Assembly: GCF_036084755.1 (NCBI RefSeq)
Contig: NZ_CP107968.1
Coordinates: forward strand, 8,378,001 to 8,442,000
Direction: 5' to 3'
DNA from: Streptomyces sp. NBC_00370
GTDB taxonomy: Bacteria; Actinomycetota; Actinomycetes; Streptomycetales; Streptomycetaceae
DNA length: 64,000 nucleotides
Below the pieces are notes generated by a model. The model saw only the letters and a program-made list of their open reading frames with translations. It did no database searches and was not told the DNA's origin. The position numbers were made by a program, and so were the translations under genes. Below are positions 1 to 8,183 of the stretch, in pieces (the first letter of the stretch is position 1; the number at the start of each line of letters is the position of its first letter).

Positions 1-1
1 G

Positions 2-700
2 CGGAGCGGTCGATCGGGAAGTGGTCTGCCGCTCGGTGATGTGCGCCACGAGTGCCGGGGTCTCGCCCGAGCGGCACGGCGCCTGGACGCCCCGCTCGTC
101 GAAGATCTGCTGACCTCCTTCCTGGACCAGCACGGTCTGATCGCCACCTGGGACGAGATGATGGCTCCGACGCTGCGCGCCGTCGGTCGTAAGTGGGAGA
201 GCCACGGCGGCCGTTACGTCGAGGTGGAGCACTTGCTGTCCTGGCACATCTCTTCGGTCCTGCGCCGGCTCCAGGCCCCAGCGCCCCCGGCTGCCGACGC
301 CGTCCCCGCGCTTCTGGCCTGCGTTCACGGTGACCAGCACACCCTGCCCCTTGAGGCAGTGGCCGCCGGGATGGCTCAGCTGTGCCTGCCGGCGAGAGTG
401 CTGGGCGGATCGGTGCCGGCCGAGGCCCTCAGCGAAGCGGTTCGGCGCATCGGCCCCGCGGCCGTCGTGTTGTGGTCGCAGTCGCACTCGACGGCCGACC
501 GTCCGCTGGCCCTGCGTATCGCCGCCACCGGATGGGGTGTGAAGGGCGCCCGTACCCGTACCGCCGTGCTCCTTGCCGGGCCGGGCTGGGGCGGGACGTC
601 GGTCCCCGGCTTGCTCCGTCCGCACAGTCTGCGGGAGGCACTGGACATGCTGGCGGAATTCGGCGCCCGCGGGGGCCCTGTGACTCCCGCCCTCAGGTGA
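2..700 (+). CDS. litR: LitR/CarH-type B12-dependent light-responsive MerR regulator, 5' end outside window
   Basis: The reading frame is open from the left edge, so the N-terminal MerR winged helix is missing and only the C-terminal sensor half is present. The four-helix cap carries a Trp followed by an Glu-His pair (WESHGGRYVEVEH), the signature that contacts the adenosyl group of coenzyme B12 in CarH/LitR. It is followed by a Rossmann-like B12 domain with a GDQHTLPLEA segment in the position of the cobalamin-ligand His motif. In this family, light breaks the cobalt-carbon bond and releases the repressor from carotenoid promoters. The crt genes a few kilobases away fit this role. A GTG at 41 could pass for a start, but the upstream frame continues. 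Confidence 0.88.
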   Translation, partial: RSGRSGSGLPLGDVRHECRGLARAARRLDAPLVEDLLTSFLDQHGLIATWDEMMAPTLRAVGRKWESHGGRYVEVEHLLSWHISSVLRRLQAPAPPAADAVPALLACVHGDQHTLPLEAVAAGMAQLCLPARVLGGSVPAEALSEAVRRIGPAAVVLWSQSHSTADRPLALRIAATGWGVKGARTRTAVLLAGPGWGGTSVPGLLRPHSLREALDMLAEFGARGGPVTPALR

Positions 701-852
701 GCGGCTCCCGTCCTCGCGCGGCGGCGCGGCAGTCCCGCAGAACAGGCGGTGCGCGAACGGTGCAAGTGGCCGTTCCGGTGGGGCCGGGGGAGTCTGCCGT
801 CACGGGAGAGTCTTCCGGTGTTCGCCTTGACCGACGACGTGGAGGAGTGCCC

Positions 853-1410
853 ATGAAACTCCAGGACGAGTTGCCGACGGACCACAAACTCGCGACGGTC
901 TACCGGCTCGGTGCCGCAGTGTGCGGGGGCATCCTGCTGCTGTTCGGCAGCCTTGGCTTCGCCGATCAGCTGAGCTTCTTCAACACCACCGGAGCGAAAG
1001 TGGCCGGACTGTCCACGAACGGGCTCCTGAGTCTGATCTCCGTGCTCGTCGGCGCCTTGCTCGTCGCGGGGGCAGTGGTGGGCGGCAATGTCGCCTCGAC
1101 CCTCAACATGACCGTGGGCGCACTGTTCCTGCTCAGCGGATTCGTCCACATCTTCATCCTGGACCGGCCGGCCAATTTCCTCGACTTCGGAATGTCCAAC
1201 GTCATCTTCAGTTTCGTGATGGGCCTGGTGATCCTGACCTTCGGTATGTACGGAAGGGTCACCGGCGGACTTCCCCACGACAATCCGTACTGGCGTCGGC
1301 GTCACCCGGAGAAGGCGGCCCGTGAAGAAGCGCGCCGTTCCCTCGCACCACTCGCATCCGCCGACCGCGTGACGGGGGACGGCAAGCGCCCGTCAGGCCC
1401 GCGCGGGTGA
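853..1410 (+). CDS. DUF4383 family integral membrane protein
   Basis: This 185-residue protein begins MKLQDELPTDHKLATVYRL and has four hydrophobic segments (about residues 20-40, 57-78, 83-103 and 116-137), then a basic tail containing NPYWRRRHPEKAA. That is the usual make-up of the DUF4383 family, small four-helix actinobacterial membrane proteins of unknown function. The ATG at 853 is chosen because GGAGGA at 841-846 is correctly spaced and upstream codons in the same frame look non-coding. It lies 152 bp after litR on the same strand and could be co-transcribed with it. No catalytic residues are visible, so no role is proposed. Confidence 0.8.
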   Translation: MKLQDELPTDHKLATVYRLGAAVCGGILLLFGSLGFADQLSFFNTTGAKVAGLSTNGLLSLISVLVGALLVAGAVVGGNVASTLNMTVGALFLLSGFVHIFILDRPANFLDFGMSNVIFSFVMGLVILTFGMYGRVTGGLPHDNPYWRRRHPEKAAREEARRSLAPLASADRVTGDGKRPSGPRG

Positions 1411-1427
1411 GGATATGACACCGGCGA

Positions 1428-1925
1428 TCAGGTCTCCCGGACCGCCCGGCGGTCGCGGAGTTCGGCGTTCAGGGTGCTGAGGAACGTGAGGATGGTGCGC
1501 CGCTCATCGGCGGAGACACCGGCCAGAGCCGCCTGGGTGCTGTCCGCCAGGGGCCGGAAGAAGGCGCGCGCCACTTCCGCGGCGGCCGGCTGGTGATCGA
1601 GATGGACGACGCGGCGGTCCTGGTCGTCACGTGAGCGGCGGATGTGCCCGGCGCGTTCCAGGCGGTCCAGGCAAGCGCTGACGGCGCCCGAGGTGAGCCG
1701 CAGATGGTCCCGCAGGCCACTTGGCGTCATGGCGGCCCCTTGTGAGGACGGGGCGTCCATGATGGCGACCAGTGCCTCCACGTCGGTGGGGTGCAGGGCG
1801 CGGGATTGGGCGAAGTCGTGGCTCACCCGGTTGAACTCGCTGTTCATGAGGCGCAGTTGTACGGCGAAGGCATGGAGGTCGGCTTCGTCACTGACGGCAT
1901 GTTTGCCTTCGTCGTGGTGTGGCAT
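1428..1925 (-). CDS. MarR family transcriptional regulator
   Basis: This 165-residue protein has the MarR winged-helix layout: an N-terminal dimerisation helix, a helix-turn-helix around residues 70-95 (MTPSGLRDHLRLTSGAVSAC), and the wing DDQDRRVVHLD typical of MarR proteins. It is divergent from the MMPL transporter gene, the classic arrangement for a regulator of a drug or lipid exporter. There is no ribosome-binding sequence ahead of the ATG. A TATAGA box about 8 bp upstream suggests a leaderless transcript. The perfect dyad at 1942-1958 probably binds this protein and represses both genes. Confidence 0.88.
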   Translation of the reverse strand: MPHHDEGKHAVSDEADLHAFAVQLRLMNSEFNRVSHDFAQSRALHPTDVEALVAIMDAPSSQGAAMTPSGLRDHLRLTSGAVSACLDRLERAGHIRRSRDDQDRRVVHLDHQPAAAEVARAFFRPLADSTQAALAGVSADERRTILTFLSTLNAELRDRRAVRET

Positions 1926-1933
1926 GCGTACAG

Positions 1934-1958
1934 TCTATAGAATCTCAATCGTTGAGAT
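1934..1958. promoter_or_regulatory. Divergent marR/mmpL operator-promoter with palindrome
   Basis: ATCTCAA-TCG-TTGAGAT (1942-1958) is a perfect 7-bp inverted repeat in the short gap between the divergent MarR and MMPL genes. TATAGA on the minus strand (1934-1939) is a good -10 for the regulator. The dyad size and position match MarR-family operators. Confidence 0.65.
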
Positions 1959-2005
1959 ACTTCATGGTTGAGTCATTGCTGTACCGCATCCGTCTGGGAG
2001 AGTTC

Positions 2006-4093
2006 ATGGCAAGCGCCCCGCGATTCGTCCGCTGGCTGATCCCGGTGGTTCTCGTCGTGGCCTGGATGGGCATCGGCGCGACCTTCGGGCCGTACGCGGG
2101 CAGGCTCAGCGAGGTGTCGACCAACGACCAGGCCGCCTTCCTGCCACAGAGCGCGGAATCCACTCGCGTCCTGGACGAACAGAAGAAATTCCACCAGGCC
2201 GAGACGCTGCCGGCCATCGTGGTGTGGACGAGCGGCACCGGCTCGGTCGATCCCGCCCAGCGCAGCCAGGCGACCCGGGCCTTGGCGACCGCGGCCTCGT
2301 TGAACGGCGTGGTGGGCAAGCCCTCTCCCGCCGTCCTTTCGCAGGACGGCCGCGCCCTTCAGGGAGTGGTCCAGCTCCGGCCCGATCTGGGGACCGAACT
2401 CCCCGACGTGGTCAAGAAGCTGAAGAGCGCCGCCGGTTCCGTGACCGGCACCCGGGCGCAGGTGGCAGGTCCCGCGGCTACCCAGGCCGATCTGTCCGAC
2501 GCGTTCGCGGGCATCGACGGTCTGCTGCTCGGCGTCGCACTGCTCGCGGTTCTGGTGATTCTCCTGCTGGTCTACCGCAGCATCCTGATGCCCTTCCTGA
2601 TCATTCTCAGTGCCGTGTTCGCCCTGGGGCTTGCCTCCGCGGTCGTGTACGCGCTGGCCGATCACAACGCTGTGCGCGTCGACGGACAGGTGCAGGGCAT
2701 CCTCTCCATCCTGGTGATCGGCGCCGCGACCGACTACGCGCTGCTGCTCACCGCCAGGTTCCGGGAGGAACTCGCCGCGACGGGCAACCGGTTCGCCGCC
2801 GCACGAGCCGCCCTGCGACGCTCCGTCGCAGCGATCACCGCCAGTGCCGCCACCGTGGCACTGGGCCTGCTCGCCCTCCTGTTGAGCGACCTCACCAACA
2901 ACCGCGCGCTGGGGCCCGTCGGCGCGATCGGCATCGCGTGCGCGGTCCTCGTCACGCTGACCTTCCTCCCCGCCGTCCTCCTGCTGCTCGGCCGCGCCGC
3001 GTACTGGCCCACCAAACCCCGCCCGTCCGACGCCGACAGCGGCGGGCACGGGCTGTGGCGGCGCGTGGCAGCACGGATCGACCGCGGTCCCCGACTCGTC
3101 TGGGCCGGCACGCTGATCCTGCTCGCGGTCTTCGCCGCCTTCGCACCGACCCTCCGCTCGGAAGGCGTGCCCCTGGACGAGACGTTCGTGAACAAGGCGT
3201 CCTCCGTCGAGGCGCAGAAGTCCCTCGACGCGCACTTCCCCGGCGGATCCGGCCAGCCTGTCGTTCTGATCGCGCCGGCCGCCAAGGAGCGCGCGGTGAC
3301 AGCCGCGGCGGCCCGCACCCACGGCGTGAGCGAGGCGACACCGCTCGGCGCCGGCGGCAAGCCCGGCGGGCCGCCACAAGAAGTCGCGGGACGCGTACAG
3401 ATCGAGGCGACACTGCGGGACGCCCCGGACAGCGACGCGGCCAAGGCGACGGTCCAGCGCCTGCGGGACGCGGTGCGGGCCATCGGCGGCCCGCAGACGC
3501 TGGTGGGCGGTTACACAGCTCAGCAGTACGACACGCAGAAGACCGCGGCACACGACCGGCTCGTCATCGTCCCCGTCGTGCTGCTGATCATCCTTGTCAT
3601 CCTCGTGGGGCTGCTGCGGTCCTTGCTGATGCCGCTGCTCCTGGTCGCCACCGTCGCGCTCAACTTCGCCGCGACGCTCGGGGTCTCGGCGCTGGTGTTC
3701 CGTCACGGCTTCGGGTTCAGCGGCACGGACTCCTCGGTGCCGCTGTACGGATTCGTCTTCCTCGTCGCCCTCGGCGTGGACTACAACATCTTCCTGATGA
3801 CCCGGGTGCGCGAGGAGTCGCTCCGACACGGCCCGCGGGAAGGCGTGCTGCGCGGTCTGATCGCCACCGGCGGGGTCATCACCTCGGCCGGTGTCGTGCT
3901 CGCGGCGACCTTCGCCGCACTGGTTGTCATCCCCCTGGCGTTCCTGACCCAGATCGCCTTCATCGTGGCCTTCGGCGTGCTGCTGGACACCCTGGTGGTC
4001 CGCTCTCTGCTGGTCCCCGCCCTGGTCCGCGACATCGGCGGACGCGCCTGGTGGCCCGGTGTCCTGAGCCGGCCGCACGAAAGCACAGACTGA
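2006..4093 (+). CDS. MMPL/RND-family membrane transporter
   Basis: This 695-residue protein has the duplicated MMPL topology: one N-terminal membrane helix, a periplasmic-side loop, a block of about five helices, a second long loop (about residues 390-520) and a second helix block. Both blocks contain the conserved Asp-Tyr signature of proton-driven MMPL pumps (GAATDYALLL and ALGVDYNIFLM). The family exports lipids, siderophores or drugs; the substrate cannot be inferred here. The ATG at 2006 follows GGGAG at 1996-2000. An upstream in-frame ATG at 1964 would place a charged extension in front of the first helix and has no ribosome site. The divergent MarR is its likely repressor. Confidence 0.88.
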   Translation: MASAPRFVRWLIPVVLVVAWMGIGATFGPYAGRLSEVSTNDQAAFLPQSAESTRVLDEQKKFHQAETLPAIVVWTSGTGSVDPAQRSQATRALATAASLNGVVGKPSPAVLSQDGRALQGVVQLRPDLGTELPDVVKKLKSAAGSVTGTRAQVAGPAATQADLSDAFAGIDGLLLGVALLAVLVILLLVYRSILMPFLIILSAVFALGLASAVVYALADHNAVRVDGQVQGILSILVIGAATDYALLLTARFREELAATGNRFAAARAALRRSVAAITASAATVALGLLALLLSDLTNNRALGPVGAIGIACAVLVTLTFLPAVLLLLGRAAYWPTKPRPSDADSGGHGLWRRVAARIDRGPRLVWAGTLILLAVFAAFAPTLRSEGVPLDETFVNKASSVEAQKSLDAHFPGGSGQPVVLIAPAAKERAVTAAAARTHGVSEATPLGAGGKPGGPPQEVAGRVQIEATLRDAPDSDAAKATVQRLRDAVRAIGGPQTLVGGYTAQQYDTQKTAAHDRLVIVPVVLLIILVILVGLLRSLLMPLLLVATVALNFAATLGVSALVFRHGFGFSGTDSSVPLYGFVFLVALGVDYNIFLMTRVREESLRHGPREGVLRGLIATGGVITSAGVVLAATFAALVVIPLAFLTQIAFIVAFGVLLDTLVVRSLLVPALVRDIGGRAWWPGVLSRPHESTD

Positions 4094-4143
4094 CGAGCCC
4101 CGCCTGCATCCGTGAAGGCCCGCTCTGGGGAAGTATCGGCAGC

Positions 4144-4180
4144 ACACCCGTGCCAGGGAGGACGCTCGGTACACCCGTGC
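4144..4180 (+). repeat. Direct repeat upstream of crtY
   Basis: ACACCCGTGC occurs at 4144-4153 and again at 4171-4180, 27 bp apart, in the 105-bp gap before crtY. It ends just before the AAAGGAG ribosome site. It could be a tandem regulator site (LitR is the obvious candidate) or a chance repeat. No clear -10/-35 pair was found here. Confidence 0.35.
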
Positions 4181-4198
4181 GCCGGAAAGGAGATCAGG

Positions 4199-5425
4199 GT
4201 GCCCGTCACGGACGCGGATGTCGTCATTGTGGGCGGGGGAGCGGCCGGACTGTCGCTCGCCTACCGGCTCTGCGCCCCCGCGCAGGGGCCCCGCCGGCCC
4301 TCGGTGATCGTCGTGGACGCGCCCAGCGGACCGAACAGTCCGCCGGAGCGCACCTGGTGCTACTGGGAGGCGCCGGGCGGTCCGTACGACTCGGTGCTCG
4401 CGGCATCGTGGCAGCAACTGCGCGTCCGCGGTCGGGACGGGGCGGTCATCAGCGGCCTACCGGCACCGTTGCGGTACAAGATGCTCCGCTCACGGGCTTT
4501 CGAGGCGCTCGTGGACGAGCGCCTCTCGGGGCCGGACGGCTGCCGGCGCGTGGCAGCCACCGTGGACAGCGTCACCGACACACCCGAGGGGGCGGAGGTC
4601 AGTGGGTACACGTCATCCGGCCGCCGGGTCGGCCTGCGCGCCAGGTGGGTCTTCGACTCGCGGCCGCCGAAGCGGCTGCCTCCGGCTCGTACGACGCTGT
4701 TGCAGCACTTCAGAGGCTGGTTCGTCCGTACGGACCAGCCGGCCTTCGATCCACGCGTCGCCGACCTGATGGACTTCCGAACGCCCCAGCCGGCCCGCGG
4801 ACTGTCTTTCGGCTACCTGCTGCCGCTCGGACCGTGCGAAGCCCTCGTCGAGTACACGGAGTTCTCCCCGGCAGTCCTGCGCACCGACGACTATGACCAC
4901 GCGCTGCGGGGGTACACGGAGGACATCCTCGGCCTCGGCGCGTTCGAGATCGCGGCTGTCGAACAGGGCGTGATCCCGATGACGGACGGACGGTTCCCCC
5001 GCAGGGCGGGAGACTCGGTCTTCCGCATCGGAACGGCAGGCGGTGCGACGCGCCCTTCGACCGGATACACGTTCGCCGCGATCCAGCGCCAGGCCGCGGC
5101 GGTGTCCCAGGCGCTGCTCCAGCACCGTGACCCCCTGCCACCGCCGCCGCACTCGGCACGCTCGCGGACGATGGACGCCGTGATGCTGCGCGCCCTGGAC
5201 AGCGGCCGGATGGACGGCGCTGACTTCTTCACCCAACTGTTCCGTGAGGTGCCGACGGAAGGGCTGCTGCGCTTCCTGGACGGCCGCTCGCGGATACGGG
5301 AGGACTTTCTCATCGGACTGAGCACCCCGGTGATTCCGATGCTGCGTGCCCTCGCCGAACTGCCCTTCCTGCGCCGGCGCCCGGCTCCGCGGGGGCCCGC
5401 CGAAGGCCCTCCTGCCGCGCCGTAG
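4199..5425 (+). CDS. crtY: Lycopene beta-cyclase (CrtY family)
   Basis: This 408-residue flavoprotein cyclises lycopene to beta-carotene. The N-terminus has the dinucleotide-binding motif VVIVGGGAAGLSLAYRL, followed by PPERTWCYWE and, further on, the cyclase motif region with FGYLLPLGPCEALVEYTEFS. The late GTAGGATRPSTGYTFAAIQRQ segment is the flavin-binding region conserved in CrtY proteins. The GTG at 4199 is preceded by AAAGGAG (4186-4192) with 6-nt spacing. The ORF itself is open further upstream, but no better start is present. It is the first gene of a crtY-crtU operon that converges on crtE-I-B. Confidence 0.9.
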   Translation: MPVTDADVVIVGGGAAGLSLAYRLCAPAQGPRRPSVIVVDAPSGPNSPPERTWCYWEAPGGPYDSVLAASWQQLRVRGRDGAVISGLPAPLRYKMLRSRAFEALVDERLSGPDGCRRVAATVDSVTDTPEGAEVSGYTSSGRRVGLRARWVFDSRPPKRLPPARTTLLQHFRGWFVRTDQPAFDPRVADLMDFRTPQPARGLSFGYLLPLGPCEALVEYTEFSPAVLRTDDYDHALRGYTEDILGLGAFEIAAVEQGVIPMTDGRFPRRAGDSVFRIGTAGGATRPSTGYTFAAIQRQAAAVSQALLQHRDPLPPPPHSARSRTMDAVMLRALDSGRMDGADFFTQLFREVPTEGLLRFLDGRSRIREDFLIGLSTPVIPMLRALAELPFLRRRPAPRGPAEGPPAAP

Positions 5426-5476
5426 CGGCCCGAACCGGACTCAACTCCCACCCCTGTCGACGGAGGAGAACGTCAT

Positions 5477-5551
5477 ATGCCCCCGCTGCCCGACGCACCG
5501 CTGTGCGTGCCGTCCCTTCCGTCCTCCGCACGCACGACCGCTCACCGGTGA
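5477..5551 (+). CDS. 24-codon leader ORF translationally coupled to crtU
   Basis: ATG at 5477 follows a very strong GGAGGAG (5462-5468) with 8-nt spacing and opens a 24-codon frame, MPPLPDAPLCVPSLPSSART onward, ending in TGA at 5549-5551. That TGA overlaps the GTG at 5548 that begins the crtU frame (GTGA). The plausible crtU starts have no ribosome site of their own, so ribosomes probably reach crtU by finishing this peptide. It may be a genuine leader, a remnant of a gene lost between crtY and crtU, or the true crtU N-terminus separated by a frameshift. Confidence 0.5.
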   Translation: MPPLPDAPLCVPSLPSSARTTAHR

Positions 5552-7110
5552 GCCCGCGCCGGCTCCCGGAGAGCTCGACCCCGCGCCGGGGACGTGACCG
5601 ACGAGCCAACCGGATCCCAGCGCCGCCGGGCCGGGACAGGTTCGGCGCGGAGGCGCCCGACGTGGCGGTGGTGGGCGGGGGCATCGCCGGGCTGGCGGCT
5701 GCTACGGCACTCGCCGAGCGGGGCGCACACGTCACGCTGTACGAACGCGAGCAGAGTCTCGGAGGCCGGCTGGCCGGCTGGCCCACACAACTGTCCGACG
5801 GCTCGCAGGCGACGATGAGCCGTGGCTTTCACGCCTTCTTCAGGCAGTACTACAACCTGCGGGGACTGCTGCGCCGGGCGGATCCGACGCTCGGGATGCT
5901 CACAGCTCTGCCGGACTATCCGCTGCGCCACAGCAACGGGCTGTACGACAGCTTCGCCAGGGTGCCGCGCACACCACCGTGGAGCGCGCTCGGGTTCGTC
6001 GCACTCAGCCCCGCCTTCGGCTGGCGGGATCTGCTGCGGATGAATCCCGCTGCCGCCCTGCCGCTTCTCGACGTGCGCGTACCGGAGGTGTACGAACGGC
6101 TGGACACGGTCAGCGCCCGCACCTTCTTGTCCAGGATCAGGTTCCCGGAGGCCGCTCACCATCTGGCGTTCGAAGTGTTCTCGCGGAGCTTCTTCGCCGA
6201 CCCCGACGAACTGTCGGCCGCCGAACTGGCCCTCATGTTCCACATCTACTTCCTCGGGTCGAGCGAGGGCCTGCTCTTCGACGTGCCCGACGAGCCGTAT
6301 CCGCGGGCCCTGTGGGAGCCCTTGGGCCGCTACCTGACGGGCCACGGCACGCGGTTGCGCACCGGCGTCGCGGTGGAGCGGGTACGACCGTCGGCGGGCG
6401 GCGGAACGGAGGTGACGGCGGGCGGCGCTACGCACCGTCACGACGCACTCGTCCTGGCGCTGGACACCGGGGGACTGCGCCAGGTCGTCGCCGCCTCACC
6501 TGAGCTGTGCGACCCGTCCTGGCGCTCGCGGATCGCCCAGTTGCGTACCGCGCCGCCGTTCCTGGTGTCCCGCCTGTGGCTCGACCGCCGGGTGGCGGCG
6601 CACCGGGCGGGCTTCCTGGGCACGAGCGGCTACGGTCCGCTGGACAACGTCAGCGTGCTGGAACGCTGGGAGGGCGAAGCAGCCCGCTGGACCACTCGCA
6701 CCGGGGGTTCCGTGGTCGAACTGCACGCCTACGCCGTCAGTCCGGACGCCGACCGAGAAGGCGAACAGGACCGGTTGATCGAGCAGTTGTACCGGGTGTA
6801 CCCCGAGACGCGTGAGGCACGGATCGTCGACGCACGCCATGAATGGCGTGAGGACTGCCCGCTGTTCCCGGTCGGCGGTTTCCAGGACCGGCCTACGGTT
6901 CGCACACCGGACCCCGCCGTCGTTGTCGCGGGTGACCTGGTGCGTACGGACCTGCCGGTGGCGTTGATGGAACGGGCGGCGACCACCGGCTTCCTCGCGG
7001 CCAACGCCCTGCTGCGCCGGTGGGGGGTACGCGGGCAGACACTCTGGACGGTGCCGGACCGAGGGCGCTCCGCCGCGCTGCGGGCCCTCGCGGCAACCGG
7101 GAAGCACTGA
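5548..7110 (+). CDS. crtU: Beta-carotene desaturase/methyl-rearranging CrtU (isorenieratene synthase)
   Basis: This 520-residue FAD-dependent amine-oxidase-fold enzyme converts the beta-ionone rings of beta-carotene to aromatic phi rings, giving isorenieratene. The protein shows VAVVGGGIAGLAAATALAER near residue 35, then the GGRLAGW segment, SRGFHAFFRQYYNLRGLLR, and the C-terminal FAD motif VVVAGDLVRTDLPVALMERA. GTG at 5548 is proposed because it overlaps the leader-ORF stop. GTG at 5503 is in frame but lacks a ribosome site. In described Streptomyces clusters a methyltransferase-like crtT lies between crtY and crtU; here that gene is absent and only a 51-bp gap and the leader ORF remain. Confidence 0.85.
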   Translation: MSPRRLPESSTPRRGRDRRANRIPAPPGRDRFGAEAPDVAVVGGGIAGLAAATALAERGAHVTLYEREQSLGGRLAGWPTQLSDGSQATMSRGFHAFFRQYYNLRGLLRRADPTLGMLTALPDYPLRHSNGLYDSFARVPRTPPWSALGFVALSPAFGWRDLLRMNPAAALPLLDVRVPEVYERLDTVSARTFLSRIRFPEAAHHLAFEVFSRSFFADPDELSAAELALMFHIYFLGSSEGLLFDVPDEPYPRALWEPLGRYLTGHGTRLRTGVAVERVRPSAGGGTEVTAGGATHRHDALVLALDTGGLRQVVAASPELCDPSWRSRIAQLRTAPPFLVSRLWLDRRVAAHRAGFLGTSGYGPLDNVSVLERWEGEAARWTTRTGGSVVELHAYAVSPDADREGEQDRLIEQLYRVYPETREARIVDARHEWREDCPLFPVGGFQDRPTVRTPDPAVVVAGDLVRTDLPVALMERAATTGFLAANALLRRWGVRGQTLWTVPDRGRSAALRALAATGKH

Positions 7111-7172
7111 CGGTCGGGTCGCGCCCCCTGGTCGCCCTTGTGGGAGCGGGCCACGTCCCGGGGGACGGCCCG

Positions 7173-8183
7173 TCAGCCGGGGAAGCGGCCCGTGCTGCGC
7201 AAGTGACTGCGCCGCTCCGCGTAAGCCAGGTCGTCGCGCCACAGCCGTCCGGCAAGCGTGCGCATGAGCGGGCGCAACAGGGGAGCCATGGCGCGGGCGA
7301 CGCCGAACCCGGGCCGGTCCGACGTCGCCACAAGCGCTTCGACGACGGCCGTGCGCGGCCGGCCCGAGCGGTCCGGGCCGAGCGGCGTGGCATGCGTCTC
7401 GACGACGGATCCCATGCCTTCCCCCTGGGTGATGTGCATGACGACCGTGCGCGGCTCGGGGGCGGTGAAGACCGCGCGGACGGGAACCACGGCACGCCCG
7501 GCGACCTTGAAGGAGACATCGACGCAGAACCCGTCGACGGCCTCGGCGCCGCTGTCGGCCGGGGCGCCGACAACGGTGAGATCGACGAAGGAGTACGGGT
7601 GCAGCCACGCCCCGTGCCACGGGTCGAGCCGGTTCGCGACCACATCGTCCGGATCGCACACTCCGAACGTGGTGTACACGGCGCCCACGGCGGCCTCGGG
7701 ACGGGGCCGCACCGGAACGACCGGGAGCTCCAAGGGCTCTTCGCCGCCCACCTGGTCGAGGCGTACCCATACGAGCAGTCCGTCGTCGTGCACGGGGAAG
7801 GGCTTCCAGCCGGCGAACGGCTTTCCGTCCAGAGCCAGTCCGTGCCAGTGGCAGATGAGCTCTCCGCAGCGGACGGTGCTGTCCTTCAGCGGGGCACCGA
7901 GGTGCGGACAGACACCCGTACCCGCCACCAGTCCGCCGGCGGCGTCTCGCCAGATGACCACTTCGAGCCCGCCAACGGTGCGGCCGAAGGGACGGCCGGC
8001 CGTGATGGCGCTCGCCGCTCCCACGACATACCAGTTACCGGAAGGACGGCCCTTGGCACGCCGGAGCGCGTCGGCGATGACCCCGGGTTTCGCGTCGCGC
8101 CAGGTGGGGGCCTGCTGCTCCCAGCGAACGGGATCGCGTCGCAGTCTCAGCGGATAACGGGGCCGGCGCGTGCTGTCGGTCAT
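7173..8183 (-). CDS. Rieske [2Fe-2S] protein in the carotenoid operon (DUF5914-like C-terminus, crtV position)
   Basis: This 336-residue protein has a Rieske domain at about residues 50-135 with both cluster motifs intact: C92-x-H94 and C111-x2-H114 (VCPHLG and CHWHG). The remainder resembles the START/DUF5914-type C-terminal half seen with such proteins in actinobacteria; that name is from memory. It is the last gene of the crtE-I-B operon, and its ATG overlaps the crtB TGA (ATGA at 8180-8183). The position corresponds to crtV of other Streptomyces clusters, whose function is unsettled. A ring or end-group oxygenase or an electron-transfer role is possible. Confidence 0.75.
   Translation of the reverse strand: MTDSTRRPRYPLRLRRDPVRWEQQAPTWRDAKPGVIADALRRAKGRPSGNWYVVGAASAITAGRPFGRTVGGLEVVIWRDAAGGLVAGTGVCPHLGAPLKDSTVRCGELICHWHGLALDGKPFAGWKPFPVHDDGLLVWVRLDQVGGEEPLELPVVPVRPRPEAAVGAVYTTFGVCDPDDVVANRLDPWHGAWLHPYSFVDLTVVGAPADSGAEAVDGFCVDVSFKVAGRAVVPVRAVFTAPEPRTVVMHITQGEGMGSVVETHATPLGPDRSGRPRTAVVEALVATSDRPGFGVARAMAPLLRPLMRTLAGRLWRDDLAYAERRSHLRSTGRFPG

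Noticed and set aside
7107..7176. CTGACGG/CCGTCAG pair spanning the crtU and Rieske stops
   Set aside because: Only 7 bp with a 56-nt loop, so too weak to call a terminator.
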